This document shows positions 17,517 through 26,691 of a DNA stretch of 64,000 nucleotides, piece after piece (position 1 is the first letter of the stretch; each line of letters begins with the position of its first letter). Both the position numbers and the translations under genes were made by a program. Source of the DNA: Marinomonas communis (lineage in GTDB: Bacteria; Pseudomonadota; Gammaproteobacteria; Pseudomonadales; Marinomonadaceae); the NCBI RefSeq assembly GCF_004363305.1, contig NZ_SNZA01000001.1:957228-1021227 (forward strand). Reading direction: 5' to 3'. The notes beneath the pieces were generated by a model, which was not told where the DNA came from, made no database searches, and was given only the letters and a program-made list of their open reading frames with translations.

Positions 17517-18746
17517 TTACGCCACGTCTTGATGAATCATTCTAGGCGTTTTCTGTAAGTAAGCTTCCATTTCTGCCATGCCATTAGGCTGATCTACTTT
17601 TACACCAAGGTCACGCATGGTGCTGCCAAATGCATGAAGTGTTCTAAACAAGTTGTGTTCACGACACTGCTCGCCCATCTGTCCAATACGAACAATCGGC
17701 TGCCCAAATGAGCCGGCAATTTCAACACGATAAGTGGCCGAAATATGGTCGCAGATCTGTTTTGCTGACAATCCTTCGGGAATGCTGATGCCAACAACTG
17801 AGTTTAATCGAGCAGGAGGCTCTATAAACAATTCAAGTCCCATACCTTGAATGCCAGCCTGCAATGCCTGTGAACAGCGTAAGTGACGTGCAAAACGTTG
17901 CTCAAGAGTCTCTTCACAAACCAGCTTCAACGCTTCATGCAAAGCCATAATCCCAGACACTGGCGCTGTATAGTGATAGCCATCACGATGCCAGAAATTT
18001 TCTGCTAAACGAACATCAAAACACCAATGTGTCAGTGGTGTTGTGCGGTTTTCAATGGCACGCCAAGCATCATCAGAAAAAGCAACCAGCGACACCCCTG
18101 GAATAGACGAAAGACCTTTTTGACCACCTGTAATCACGCAGTCAACATTCCACTCATCCATTTTCAATGGCATGGTACTAAGAGTACATACGGCATCAAC
18201 CACCACTAAACAACCATACTCTTTAGCAATCTTCGCAATGTCTTTTAGTGTGTAGTTGCATACGGTATTGGATGTTTCACCCTGCACCATACTGATTACT
18301 TTTGGGCGCACTTGTTCGATTGCTTTACGAACACGGTCTGGATCCGCTGCTTCATGCACTGGAATATGTAACTCATGAACATCCGCACCAATACGAGTTG
18401 CCATTTCAGCCATTCGGTGACTAAAGAAGCCATTGTTCAAACACAAGATTTTTTCACCAGGTTGCAACAAGTTCACCGCAGACATTTCCATGGCGGCGGA
18501 GGCAGGTCCCGCGACACCAAGCACCCACTTGGATTCCGTTTGAAACACGTAACGAGCCATGCTTTTAACTTGGTTAATAACTTTGGCCATGGTCGGGCCT
18601 AGGTGATTAATCACAACTGAATTGGCTTTGGCAACGCGCTCAGGAATAGGCACTGGTCCGGCGCCCATCATTAATAGAGGTTCCTGTGGAAGAATATCGT
18701 CTAAGGATTGAAGTTGTGGACGGGGAATACCCGTTGAAGAGTCCAT
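17517..18746 (-). CDS. PLP-dependent aminotransferase, alanine/serine-glyoxylate (PucG-like) family
   Basis: This is a 409-residue class V, fold type I aminotransferase. The PLP lysine is Lys210 in ITGGQKGLSSIPG and the pyridine-binding aspartate is Asp184 in LVVVDAV. The start LLMMGAGPVPIPERV and GVAGPASAAMEMS match the alanine/serine-glyoxylate and ureidoglycine-glyoxylate (PucG) group. It would transfer an amino group to glyoxylate or pyruvate from a donor that is not clear here. No purine-breakdown gene is nearby, so the PucG role is not supported by context. It is a single-gene unit: a terminator follows, and the promoter lies in the 676-bp gap shared with the divergent glucosylglycerate cluster. 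Confidence 0.82.
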   Translation of the reverse strand: MDSSTGIPRPQLQSLDDILPQEPLLMMGAGPVPIPERVAKANSVVINHLGPTMAKVINQVKSMARYVFQTESKWVLGVAGPASAAMEMSAVNLLQPGEKILCLNNGFFSHRMAEMATRIGADVHELHIPVHEAADPDRVRKAIEQVRPKVISMVQGETSNTVCNYTLKDIAKIAKEYGCLVVVDAVCTLSTMPLKMDEWNVDCVITGGQKGLSSIPGVSLVAFSDDAWRAIENRTTPLTHWCFDVRLAENFWHRDGYHYTAPVSGIMALHEALKLVCEETLEQRFARHLRCSQALQAGIQGMGLELFIEPPARLNSVVGISIPEGLSAKQICDHISATYRVEIAGSFGQPIVRIGQMGEQCREHNLFRTLHAFGSTMRDLGVKVDQPNGMAEMEAYLQKTPRMIHQDVA

Positions 18747-19066
18747 TATGACCTGCCTTTTAATGTGAAAAATATGAAAAATCCTTCTCGACTACCTTAG
18801 AGAGCAAATATCGAATTTCACTTTTTTTTAGAGTAAAACTCGGAATATTTCGCTTTTCCAAAATAATCCTCTGAAATAATACTGCAAACAGTTCATCTTT
18901 AAGAGTATAGATTTTGAAAAGAGTCGAATAACCCAAAACTAGACAACAGAGCCATACAAGTCACCAGTAATGCTTTGAAAAGGCAGCATTATTTACTTCG
19001 AAGCGTTTTCACCAGTGGCGTTAATGAGTGAAAAAATGATTGTTCTACAAACTGGCATGTCACTTT

Positions 19067-19110
19067 TACACCATTGTGCAGACACGCCTTAAGCGAACCA
19101 AATTGGTGCA
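19067..19110 (+). promoter_or_regulatory. NtrC-like enhancer site upstream of the glucosylglycerate operon
   Basis: At 19094-19110 CGAACCA, three bases, TGGTGCA matches the E. coli NtrC dyad TGCACCA-N3-TGGTGCA at 12 of 14 positions, including the complete right arm. A further half-site TACACCA (19067-19073, six of seven) and TTGTGCA (19074-19080) lie just upstream. The distance to the predicted transcription start (about 240 bp) is acceptable for an enhancer. This is a motif match, not proof. Confidence 0.5.
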
Positions 19111-19314
19111 AACACACACGATTTCCTTTGTTATCTCTAAATAGTTTTCAGCACAAAAGCCTCACAACTCTGGCGGCAAAACATTCGTCTTTATGCCACT
19201 AAAGATTCATACCTTATTCTTTACTATACCCTTTGAACACTGGGCCTTTCACTGTCACAAATCTGTGTTGCTGAAGGGATAAACTGATCGTCAAATTGTT
19301 TTTAATTCATGCTC

Positions 19315-19330
19315 TGGCAAGCATATTGCT
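19315..19330 (+). promoter_or_regulatory. Sigma-54 (RpoN) promoter of the glucosylglycerate operon
   Basis: TGGCAAG, four bases, TTGCT has exactly ten bases between the GG and GC dinucleotides, the strict spacing of the -24/-12 consensus TGGCACG-N4-TTGCW. It matches at all but one of the conserved positions. The start of transcription would be near 19341, leaving an ~80-base leader before the GTG start with its AGGAGG site. Confidence 0.65.
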
Positions 19331-19422
19331 TTCACTGTTATGTCAGTCGGTTTCGCCATGACACGGTGAATGTCCCAAAACAGGTCAGAGGTACATTGAC
19401 TGGTATTTGCAAAGGAGGAAAG

Positions 19423-20283
19423 GTGACGCGCTTCATTGAAGTTAACGCCACCGAATGTATGACGACCACTTTATTAGTCTTTACAGATTTAGATGGCACG
19501 TTACTTGATCATTATAGCTATGACTTTTCTGCGGCCAGTGACGCTCTAAACAGTTTAAAAACGCTAGGTATTCCTTGCGTCTTAAACACCAGCAAGACTT
19601 ACGCAGAGCTTTTAGAACTTCGTGGTGCATTGCGCCATAAAGATCCGTTTATTGTAGAGAACGGAGCAGCTGTTTATCTGCCCGTAAACAGCCGCTTCGA
19701 CTCTACCCCTGAATGGACGCAACGTGGTGACTATTGGGTAAAGGCATTTGGTCCAGACCGCCAACAGCTGATCGCAACCGCAAAAACTATGAAGTCACGC
19801 TTTGATTTCGTTGGATACCATGAACTTACCGTTGAGCAGTTGATGGAACACACCGGTCTCGATGCGCACACCGCCACACTCTCCATGGAGCGAGAGTTCA
19901 CTGAACCCTTAATCTGGAACGACTCAAATAATGCTTTGGCTGAATTTCGAGGCCTGATGGCTGAGAAAGGCATCAAAGTTCAGAAAGGCGGACGCTTTGT
20001 CCATCTTATGGGACAAAACTGCGACAAAGCAGTTGCTATGAAATGGCTTACCGAACGTTATCAAAACAATACGTCTGATGTCGTCAAGAGCATTGCCTTA
20101 GGTGATGGAGAAAACGACGTTGAGATGATAAGCAAAGCCAACATTCCTGTGGTAGTACGCTCGCCAGTTCACGTACCGCCAGAAATACCCAACCGAAATG
20201 ACGTATGGATTACCGACTCATATGGCCCAAAAGGTTGGAGCGAAGCGATTAACCAAGCGCTGACAAACGAAGGATTTATTTAA
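19423..20283 (+). CDS. HAD phosphatase, glucosyl-/mannosyl-3-phosphoglycerate phosphatase
   Basis: This is a 286-residue HAD-IIB phosphatase of the mannosyl-3-phosphoglycerate phosphatase family. Motif I is FTDLDGTLL with nucleophile Asp22 and acid Asp24, and motif IV is GDGENDVEMI. With the GT81 synthase next to it, the likely step is removal of phosphate from glucosyl-3-phosphoglycerate to give the osmolyte glucosylglycerate. The GTG at 19423 was chosen because AGGAGG lies four bases before it; the ATG at 19459, just before motif I, has no ribosome binding site but remains possible. It is first in a three-gene operon driven by a sigma-54-type promoter. Confidence 0.82.
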   Translation: MTRFIEVNATECMTTTLLVFTDLDGTLLDHYSYDFSAASDALNSLKTLGIPCVLNTSKTYAELLELRGALRHKDPFIVENGAAVYLPVNSRFDSTPEWTQRGDYWVKAFGPDRQQLIATAKTMKSRFDFVGYHELTVEQLMEHTGLDAHTATLSMEREFTEPLIWNDSNNALAEFRGLMAEKGIKVQKGGRFVHLMGQNCDKAVAMKWLTERYQNNTSDVVKSIALGDGENDVEMISKANIPVVVRSPVHVPPEIPNRNDVWITDSYGPKGWSEAINQALTNEGFI

Positions 20284-20286
20284 TTT

Positions 20287-20312
20287 TTCGGTAGGCAAAC
20301 AGCCCTACCGAA
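20287..20312 (+). terminator. Hairpin between phosphatase and synthase genes
   Basis: TTCGGTAGG and CCTACCGAA form a 9-bp stem with an 8-base loop in the 60-bp gap. No T-run follows, so it is more likely an mRNA processing or stabilising element than a terminator. Confidence 0.4.
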
Positions 20313-20343
20313 CAAGCATGAACCATGCTAAAGGAGACAAACA

Positions 20344-21570
20344 ATGGGTGATTTTTACCAAAACGGCATACTAACAACACTGCATAATTTGTCACAGCGT
20401 CCTCTCGAAGAGATGGAGAATGAGCTGTGTGAATTCGCTAAAAAACGCCCAATGGCCTTGATCTTGCCTTGCTTGTATTCCGAGCTTGAAACAGAGGCGA
20501 TGCCTAATATCATTCGCCATCTTAAGCAAGTACCTTACCCGATTGAGATCATCATCGGTCTTGATCGTGCCACCGAAGAACAATACAAACACGCTTTAGA
20601 ATTCTTTTCCGAACTGCCACAGAAGCATAAAGTGCTGTGGAATGATGGCCCTCGCTTGCGTGCTATTGATGAGATTCTTAAAGGTGAAAAACTATCGCCG
20701 AATGATCCTGGCAAAGGACGTAATGTATGGTTCTGCATGGGCTATGCCCTCACATCGTCAAACGCTGATGCTGTGGCCATGCACGACTGTGACATCGTCA
20801 CTTATGACCGCAGTTTGCTCGCTCGCTTGATCTACCCTGTTGCAAACCCTAACTTCAACTACGAATTCTGTAAGGGCTTTTATGCCCGCACAGCAAACGG
20901 AAAAATGAACGGTCGTGTAAGCCGACTGCTGGTAACACCATTGCTCTACTCGCTCAAGAAGGTTTTAGGTCATTTAGACTACCTAGATTACTTAGACAGC
21001 TACCGCTACTCACTAGCAGGCGAGTTTTCGTTCCGCCGCGATGTGATGACAGATTTACGTATTCCGAGTGATTGGGGATTAGAGATTGGTGTGCTATCAG
21101 AAATGTATCGCAACTACTCTACCAACCGTTTATGTCAGGTAGACATTGCCGATGCGTACGATCACAAGCACCAAGATTTATCTGCGGATAACGACGATGG
21201 TGGCTTATCAAAAATGTCGATCGATATTACCAAAGCGATCTTCCGTAAGTTGGCGACCAACGGCATCGTGTTTAATCAAGAAACCTTCCGCACCATCAAA
21301 GCCACCTATTATCGAGTCGCATTAGATTTCATCGAAACTTACCGTAATGACGCGGAAATTAATGGTTTGAAACTGGATGTGCACTCCGAAGAACGAGCCG
21401 TAGAGCTGTTTGCTAGCAACATCATGAAAGCTGGCAACATGTATTTAGAAAACCCTATGGAAGCACCGTTTATTCCAAGCTGGAACCGTGTAGCCAGCGC
21501 TTTCCCAGGTGTAATGCAACAACTTGAAGAAGCGGTGGCACAAGACATGCAGGAATACGGGCCGAAATAG
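20344..21570 (+). CDS. gpgS: GT81-type glucosyl-3-phosphoglycerate synthase
   Basis: This is a 408-residue cytosolic glycosyltransferase with a GT-A fold. The metal-binding DxD-type motif is Asp148/Asp150 in AMHDCDIVTY, and DGPRLRAIDEIL plus GKGRNVWFCMGYAL are the nucleotide-sugar and acceptor segments seen in GpgS proteins. It would join glucose from an NDP-glucose to 3-phosphoglycerate. Length fits the family. It is flanked by the phosphatase (60 bp before) and a GH13_18 phosphorylase (64 bp after), so the operon covers synthesis and breakdown of glucosylglycerate. The symbol rests on family and context. Confidence 0.82.
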   Translation: MGDFYQNGILTTLHNLSQRPLEEMENELCEFAKKRPMALILPCLYSELETEAMPNIIRHLKQVPYPIEIIIGLDRATEEQYKHALEFFSELPQKHKVLWNDGPRLRAIDEILKGEKLSPNDPGKGRNVWFCMGYALTSSNADAVAMHDCDIVTYDRSLLARLIYPVANPNFNYEFCKGFYARTANGKMNGRVSRLLVTPLLYSLKKVLGHLDYLDYLDSYRYSLAGEFSFRRDVMTDLRIPSDWGLEIGVLSEMYRNYSTNRLCQVDIADAYDHKHQDLSADNDDGGLSKMSIDITKAIFRKLATNGIVFNQETFRTIKATYYRVALDFIETYRNDAEINGLKLDVHSEERAVELFASNIMKAGNMYLENPMEAPFIPSWNRVASAFPGVMQQLEEAVAQDMQEYGPK

Positions 21571-21634
21571 CCCGTAATATCCAGCACCACTTACCGTTCC
21601 ACTTCATGCACGACGATTTATAAGGTAGATATTC

Positions 21635-23389
21635 ATGGATGCAGCGCCCCTTTCACATTTAGAGCAGCGATTAATTGGCCATTTACAAGTTCTGTATCCA
21701 CATTTAGATGCAGGGGAAATGGCGAGAAACTGCTTAGCCACTTTTGGCTTAGATCCCAAAACAGAATCCCCACAGCCTCACAGAAACATCTGGGATCAGT
21801 CGGATATCATGCTGATCACCTATGCCGACACCCTTCGCCGTGAGAATGAACCACCCATCAATACGCTGCATCATTTCGTCAAAACAGAGCTAGCCCAATG
21901 CATCTCGACTGTTCACCTGTTGCCATTTTTTCCATACAGCTCGGATGATGGATTTAGTGTGATGGATTACACCTCCGTTAATCCATCCGCTGGTAAGTGG
22001 CGTGATATCTCGGCTTTAGCGCAAGATTTCAAAGTGATGGGGGATCTGGTGATCAACCACTGTTCCAGCCGAAGTATGTGGTTTGAAAATTTCAAAGCTG
22101 GCGTTGAACCAGGAGCCAGTTATTTTTATGAGGCCGATCCTAACGCTGACTTGAGCAATGTGGTACGGCCTAGAACCTCTCCGCTTCTGCGCGAGGTTCA
22201 AACCAAGAACGGCACCAAATACGTGTGGTGTACCTTTAGTCATGACCAAGTTGATCTGAATTTCGAAAATCCTAAGGTGTTGATGGAGTTCTTGCGCATT
22301 ATCCGTCTCTACTTAGAAAAAGGCATTCGCTGGTTTAGATTGGATGCAGTCGCTTTCCTTTGGAAGAGCCCTGGTACACCCAGTATCAACCTACCCAATA
22401 CCCATGAAATGATTCGCTTACTGCGTTTGATGATCGAGCATTATGCTCCAGACGCGGTCATTATTACCGAAACCAATATCCCTAACCGAGAAAACTTAAC
22501 CTACTTTGGTAACGCCAACGAAGCACACTTAATTTATAACTTCTCATTGCCACCACTGTTGATTAACACCTTGGTATCTGGAAACTGCGAGCATTTAAAG
22601 AACTGGCTAATGCGTATGCCGCCAGCTCAGCAAGGTACGACTTACTTAAACTTTGTCGCATCCCATGATGGCGTTGGCTTGCGCCCTACTGAAGGTCTAC
22701 TAAGCGAATGGGAGCTGGACAATCTCATCAGTACCATGAAGCGCTTTGGCGGAAAGATTAGCTCAAGAACAACACTGACGGGGGAAGCGAAGCCGTACGA
22801 AATCAATATCAGTTTATGGGATGCCTTAAGTGGTTCCGTAAGCAAAGGACCTGACCAATGGCAGTTTGCTCGTTTTATGTGTGCAGCGGCCATACAGTTG
22901 GCGCTTGAAGGGTTACCCGCGTTTTATATTCATTCATTGTTCGGTACTGAAAACGACTATGCGCGAGTCGACAATACTGGCCAATTCCGTTCTATCAACC
23001 GACACATATGGGATATGGACGATTTAGAACACAAACTTAATACGCCATCACACCATCAAAAAGTGTTTCAGGCATTACGCAACCTGATCCAAATAAGACG
23101 TGCTCAACCAGCTTTTCATCCTAATGCGACGCAGTATGTCCTACACACGGGTAACAAGCTGTTCGCATTTTGGCGCCAAAGCTTGGATCGTCGCCAAAGC
23201 CTGTTTGCGATCTATAACATTACCGATGAGCCACAAAGCTTTAATCTAGCTGAGCTAAACTTAATCGCGACTGACGATTGGACAGACTTAGTCACTGATC
23301 AGAAATACGAGGACAGGCTTGCTCAAGTTACCTTGATGCCTTACCAGTTCTTATGGCTAGCCAATAAGAAAAGTAAGGCTAAACAATAA
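21635..23389 (+). CDS. GH13_18 phosphorylase, probably glucosylglycerate phosphorylase
   Basis: This is a 584-residue GH13 subfamily 18 (sucrose phosphorylase-like) enzyme. The catalytic set is visible: nucleophile Asp237 in RWFRLDAVAF, acid/base Glu279 in IITETN, and Asp345 in VASHDG. Relatives cleave sucrose, sucrose 6F-phosphate, glucosylglycerol or glucosylglycerate with phosphate, giving glucose 1-phosphate. Sitting after a glucosylglycerate synthase and phosphatase, glucosylglycerate is the likeliest substrate (E. coli YcjM is an example of that activity). It would reclaim the osmolyte as glucose 1-phosphate and glycerate. The alternative is sucrose phosphorylase. Confidence 0.8.
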   Translation: MDAAPLSHLEQRLIGHLQVLYPHLDAGEMARNCLATFGLDPKTESPQPHRNIWDQSDIMLITYADTLRRENEPPINTLHHFVKTELAQCISTVHLLPFFPYSSDDGFSVMDYTSVNPSAGKWRDISALAQDFKVMGDLVINHCSSRSMWFENFKAGVEPGASYFYEADPNADLSNVVRPRTSPLLREVQTKNGTKYVWCTFSHDQVDLNFENPKVLMEFLRIIRLYLEKGIRWFRLDAVAFLWKSPGTPSINLPNTHEMIRLLRLMIEHYAPDAVIITETNIPNRENLTYFGNANEAHLIYNFSLPPLLINTLVSGNCEHLKNWLMRMPPAQQGTTYLNFVASHDGVGLRPTEGLLSEWELDNLISTMKRFGGKISSRTTLTGEAKPYEINISLWDALSGSVSKGPDQWQFARFMCAAAIQLALEGLPAFYIHSLFGTENDYARVDNTGQFRSINRHIWDMDDLEHKLNTPSHHQKVFQALRNLIQIRRAQPAFHPNATQYVLHTGNKLFAFWRQSLDRRQSLFAIYNITDEPQSFNLAELNLIATDDWTDLVTDQKYEDRLAQVTLMPYQFLWLANKKSKAKQ

Positions 23390-23404
23390 ATTAGCCTTAC
23401 TTTT
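23369..23404. terminator. Bidirectional terminator at the end of the glucosylglycerate operon
   Basis: AAAAGTAAGGCTAA and TTAGCCTTACTTTT make a 14-bp stem with an 8-base loop spanning the stop codon of the phosphorylase gene. T/A tails at both ends let it serve this operon and the convergent ABC transporter gene. Confidence 0.8.
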
Positions 23405-23409
23405 ATTGA

Positions 23410-25278
23410 TTACTTAGCCGCGCTCAGCGCGGCTTCAACATCGTCGATGTCTTCAGCAATAAACCCACCACTTTGATGTGACCAGAGTTTGGCGTAAATA
23501 CCGCCTTGTTGGATCAGTTCGCTATGCGAGCCTTGCTCAACAATTGCGCCTTTATCCAGCACAATCAAGCGATCCATCGCGGCAATGGTAGAAAGTCGAT
23601 GGGCAATTGCGATCACCGTTTTTCCTTCCATCAAACGATACAAGCTATGTTGGATGGCTGCCTCAACTTCCGAGTCCAGCGCCGAAGTGGCCTCGTCCAG
23701 TACCAATATCGGCGCATTTTTAAGCAGCACACGCGCAATGGCAATACGCTGTCTTTGACCACCTGACAGTTTAATACCACGCTCACCAACCATGGCATCG
23801 TAACCGGTATTGCCATAAGGGTCAGTTAGCCCGAGGATAAACTCATGTGCTTCAGCACGCTTCGCTGCAGAGATCATCTCTTCTTCCGTGGCATCAGGGC
23901 GACCGTACATCAAGTTATCACGCACCGTGCGATGAAGCAGCGACGTGTCTTGAGTTACCATGCCGATACCCGCTCTCAATGATTCTTGTTGAACATCACT
24001 GATCACTTGACCGTCAATTTTAATGGCCCCTTGTTCGACATCGTGAAAACGCATAAGCAAATTTACGATAGTCGATTTACCAGCACCTGAGCGCCCTACT
24101 AAGCCCACTTTTTCACCTGGCTTAATATGAAGGTCTAACGCATCAATGACAGAAATATCTTCCTTACCATAATGAAACGCGACTTGATCAAAATGAATGT
24201 CTCCATTCGAAATCGACAGCGGTTTTGCACCATCTTTGTCCTGAATCGTGAGCGGTTTTGAAAGCGTTCCCATACCATCTGCAACCATGCCGATGTTTTC
24301 AAACAAGGCGCTAACTTCCCACATGATCCACTGTGACATGCCGTTCAACCGCAAAGCTAAACTCACTGCAATGGCGATGGCGCCAACACTGATGGCACTG
24401 CCTAACCAGAGGCCAATGGCAACTGCGGCAATCACGAATGCCAAAAGATAGTTTAAGCTCTGAACACAGACATTTAGCCCCGTTACCATGCGCATCTGCT
24501 TATGCACCGTTGCAAGAAACCCATTCATGGACTCCTTTGCATAAGACAGCTCACGTTGATTATGGGCGAATAGCTTGACGGTAGATATGTTTGTGTAGCT
24601 ATCCACTATTCGTCCTGTCATGGTGGACCTAGCGTCAGCTTGCTCTTCTGATATACGGCGCAAGCGAGGTACAAAATACAACTGAATAGCAATATAACCT
24701 GCCAACCAGCCCAACATTGGCAGCACCAAGCGATAATCCGCTTGAGCAATCAAAACCAGCATGGAAATGAAGTACACCAAAATGTACATCAGCACATCGA
24801 GTAACTTCATCACCGTTTCTCGAATGGCTAACGATGTTTGCATCACCTTTGTCGCGACTCGGCCGGCAAAATCATCTTGAAAAAAAGATACGCTTTGGCG
24901 CAATACAAAACGGTGCGCTAACCAGCGAATTCGCATTGGGTAATTACCCAACAAGGTTTGATGAACAATGGCCGAATGTAAAAAGGTGACCAATGGCATA
25001 GCAATCAGCACCATCAATGACATGGCAATCAAACGCCCAGATTCTTCGCTTAAAAACGTTTCAGGGTTTTTAGTCACCAACCAATCAACCAACTGCCCCA
25101 TAAAACTAAATAATGTCACTTCTAATATGGCTGCAATGGCCGTCAACAAAGACATCAGTAATAAGGGGATTTCAGCCCCTTTGGAGTAGTAGCGACAAAA
25201 CGCAAACAGGGTCTTTGGCGCTTGTTGGGGGTCAACCTCAGGGTAGGCGTTTAGCCACCGTTCAAAAAATTTCAACAT
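23410..25278 (-). CDS. ABC transporter, fused permease-ATPase (exporter type)
   Basis: This is a 622-residue half-size ABC exporter. About six membrane segments fill residues 30-340 (ABC transmembrane type 1 domain). The ATPase domain after ~360 has Walker A GRSGAGKST, signature LSGGQRQRIAIARVLLK and Walker B ILVLDEATSALD, followed by the H-loop AIAHRLSTI. It probably works as a homodimer exporting a lipid, drug or peptide; the cargo cannot be told. The ATG at 25278 is preferred to a TTG at 25296 in the same frame. It is a single gene between a terminator and an MFS transporter that reads away from it. Confidence 0.9.
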   Translation of the reverse strand: MLKFFERWLNAYPEVDPQQAPKTLFAFCRYYSKGAEIPLLLMSLLTAIAAILEVTLFSFMGQLVDWLVTKNPETFLSEESGRLIAMSLMVLIAMPLVTFLHSAIVHQTLLGNYPMRIRWLAHRFVLRQSVSFFQDDFAGRVATKVMQTSLAIRETVMKLLDVLMYILVYFISMLVLIAQADYRLVLPMLGWLAGYIAIQLYFVPRLRRISEEQADARSTMTGRIVDSYTNISTVKLFAHNQRELSYAKESMNGFLATVHKQMRMVTGLNVCVQSLNYLLAFVIAAVAIGLWLGSAISVGAIAIAVSLALRLNGMSQWIMWEVSALFENIGMVADGMGTLSKPLTIQDKDGAKPLSISNGDIHFDQVAFHYGKEDISVIDALDLHIKPGEKVGLVGRSGAGKSTIVNLLMRFHDVEQGAIKIDGQVISDVQQESLRAGIGMVTQDTSLLHRTVRDNLMYGRPDATEEEMISAAKRAEAHEFILGLTDPYGNTGYDAMVGERGIKLSGGQRQRIAIARVLLKNAPILVLDEATSALDSEVEAAIQHSLYRLMEGKTVIAIAHRLSTIAAMDRLIVLDKGAIVEQGSHSELIQQGGIYAKLWSHQSGGFIAEDIDDVEAALSAAK

Positions 25279-25474
25279 AGGTTCTACTATAATCAATCTA
25301 GATCAAAAAAATGACGTCAAGTGAACCATATAAATGCGTAGAGCACTATCGCACATTTTGACTGGTCGTTTAATTAAGAAGTCTTTCCTTAATTGCAGGT
25401 ATGCGTACTAATAAGACAATCTTATAATTGACATAATCAACTAATTAACATTTACATCTTTTAAATGGAGATCT

Positions 25475-26677
25475 ATGCAACTCACGCTTCCTATCATTCT
25501 CGTCCTAGGGCTGCTATCAGGCATTACCCCTCTGGCCATTGATGCTTATTTACCAAGCTTCCCTAGTGTGGCCCACGACTTAAACCAAGACATTAGCCAC
25601 ATTCAACTGACTCTCAGCGTGTACTTGCTGGTATTTGCTATTTTTCAAATGGTTTATGGCCCAATATCGGACGCGATTGGACGTCGAAAAGTAGTGGTTA
25701 CCGGCCTGATCATTTTTAGCCTCGGCAGCCTTGCCTGTGCAATAGCAGGCACTTATGAATGGCTTTTGAGTGGGCGCGTCATTCAAGCCATCGGCGGTGC
25801 CGCCGTTGCGGTAACGATCCCTGCTCTAGTAAAAGATAACCTAAGTACCAACCAGTTTGCCAAAGCGATGTCGATGGTCATGCTGGTTATGGCGCTGGCG
25901 CCATTGGTTGCACCGATTCTTGGGGGAGCCATTTTGGTTGTATTCAATTGGCATGCGATCTTTATTTTCTTAATGCTGCTTGCCATTTTAGCCATTGTGC
26001 TTTTCTTAAAAACCATCCCTGAAACACTGCCATCAGAACAGCGTACACCACTGTCGTTTAAAACAGCCATGAGCAACTATTACAAACTGACTCGTCAACC
26101 CATCATCATGGGCTACATCATGGCAGGCTCATTGCACTTTGCAGGTTTGATGTGTTTTGTGACTGGTGCATCCTTCGTATACATCAAAGTCTATGGCGTT
26201 GACGAAGGACTCTTTGGCTTCTTATTTGGTCTTAACGTCATCACGATGATGTTAGCAACCACCATAAATGGTCGTTTTGTTGAGCGTTTAGGGATCGACA
26301 CATTGATACGATACGCTATGACTGTGCTAATGCTAGATGTCATTGCATTGATTTCAATGAGCTTCATGGAGCAACCACCGTTGCCTGCATTAATCCTCGG
26401 GATGATGTTCTTCACTGGCCCAATTGGTATTTTGGGAAGTGGTTTCATGGGTGGTGCTATGCGACGTGCGGGATCGTTAAACGGTAGTGTTGCAGCCCTT
26501 GCTGGTACGATTCGTTTTTCATTAGGGGCATTAAGTGGTGTCGTTTTAAGTGTGCTTCACAATGGTACTTTTGTGCCAATGTTAGGTATTATGGCTTTTT
26601 GTGGACTGACGACATACATTATTTATCGCATCGTTCGTCATTTTGAACAGCTGTCCCCTATTAGCGAAAAACACTAA
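25475..26677 (+). CDS. Bcr/CflA family MFS efflux transporter
   Basis: This is a 400-residue inner-membrane protein with twelve hydrophobic segments. The loop between segments 2 and 3, VYGPISDAIGRRKVVVTGL, is the MFS signature, and the first segment (LSGITPLAIDAYLPSFP) is typical of Bcr/CflA drug-proton antiporters. Its likely role is export of a toxic compound such as bicyclomycin or chloramphenicol. A TTGACA at 25428-25433 with 17-bp spacing to TTTACA gives a weak candidate promoter. It is followed after 14 bp by the HopJ-family gene, so the two are probably co-transcribed. Confidence 0.9.
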   Translation: MQLTLPIILVLGLLSGITPLAIDAYLPSFPSVAHDLNQDISHIQLTLSVYLLVFAIFQMVYGPISDAIGRRKVVVTGLIIFSLGSLACAIAGTYEWLLSGRVIQAIGGAAVAVTIPALVKDNLSTNQFAKAMSMVMLVMALAPLVAPILGGAILVVFNWHAIFIFLMLLAILAIVLFLKTIPETLPSEQRTPLSFKTAMSNYYKLTRQPIIMGYIMAGSLHFAGLMCFVTGASFVYIKVYGVDEGLFGFLFGLNVITMMLATTINGRFVERLGIDTLIRYAMTVLMLDVIALISMSFMEQPPLPALILGMMFFTGPIGILGSGFMGGAMRRAGSLNGSVAALAGTIRFSLGALSGVVLSVLHNGTFVPMLGIMAFCGLTTYIIYRIVRHFEQLSPISEKH

Positions 26678-26691
26678 GTAAGAGTATTAGC

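Larger units (their letters stand above)
18747..19422. other. Long divergent intergenic region (676 bp)
   Basis: No convincing gene is visible on either strand. It holds the promoter of the aminotransferase (minus strand) and the control region of the glucosylglycerate cluster (plus strand): an NtrC-like site at 19067-19110 and a sigma-54 promoter at 19315-19330. The first 300 bases are AT-rich with no recognisable element. Confidence 0.7.

Noticed and set aside
19051-19069. Second sigma-54-like element TGGCATG-N4-TTTTA
   Set aside because: The -12 part lacks the GC dinucleotide, so the spacing rule is not met.
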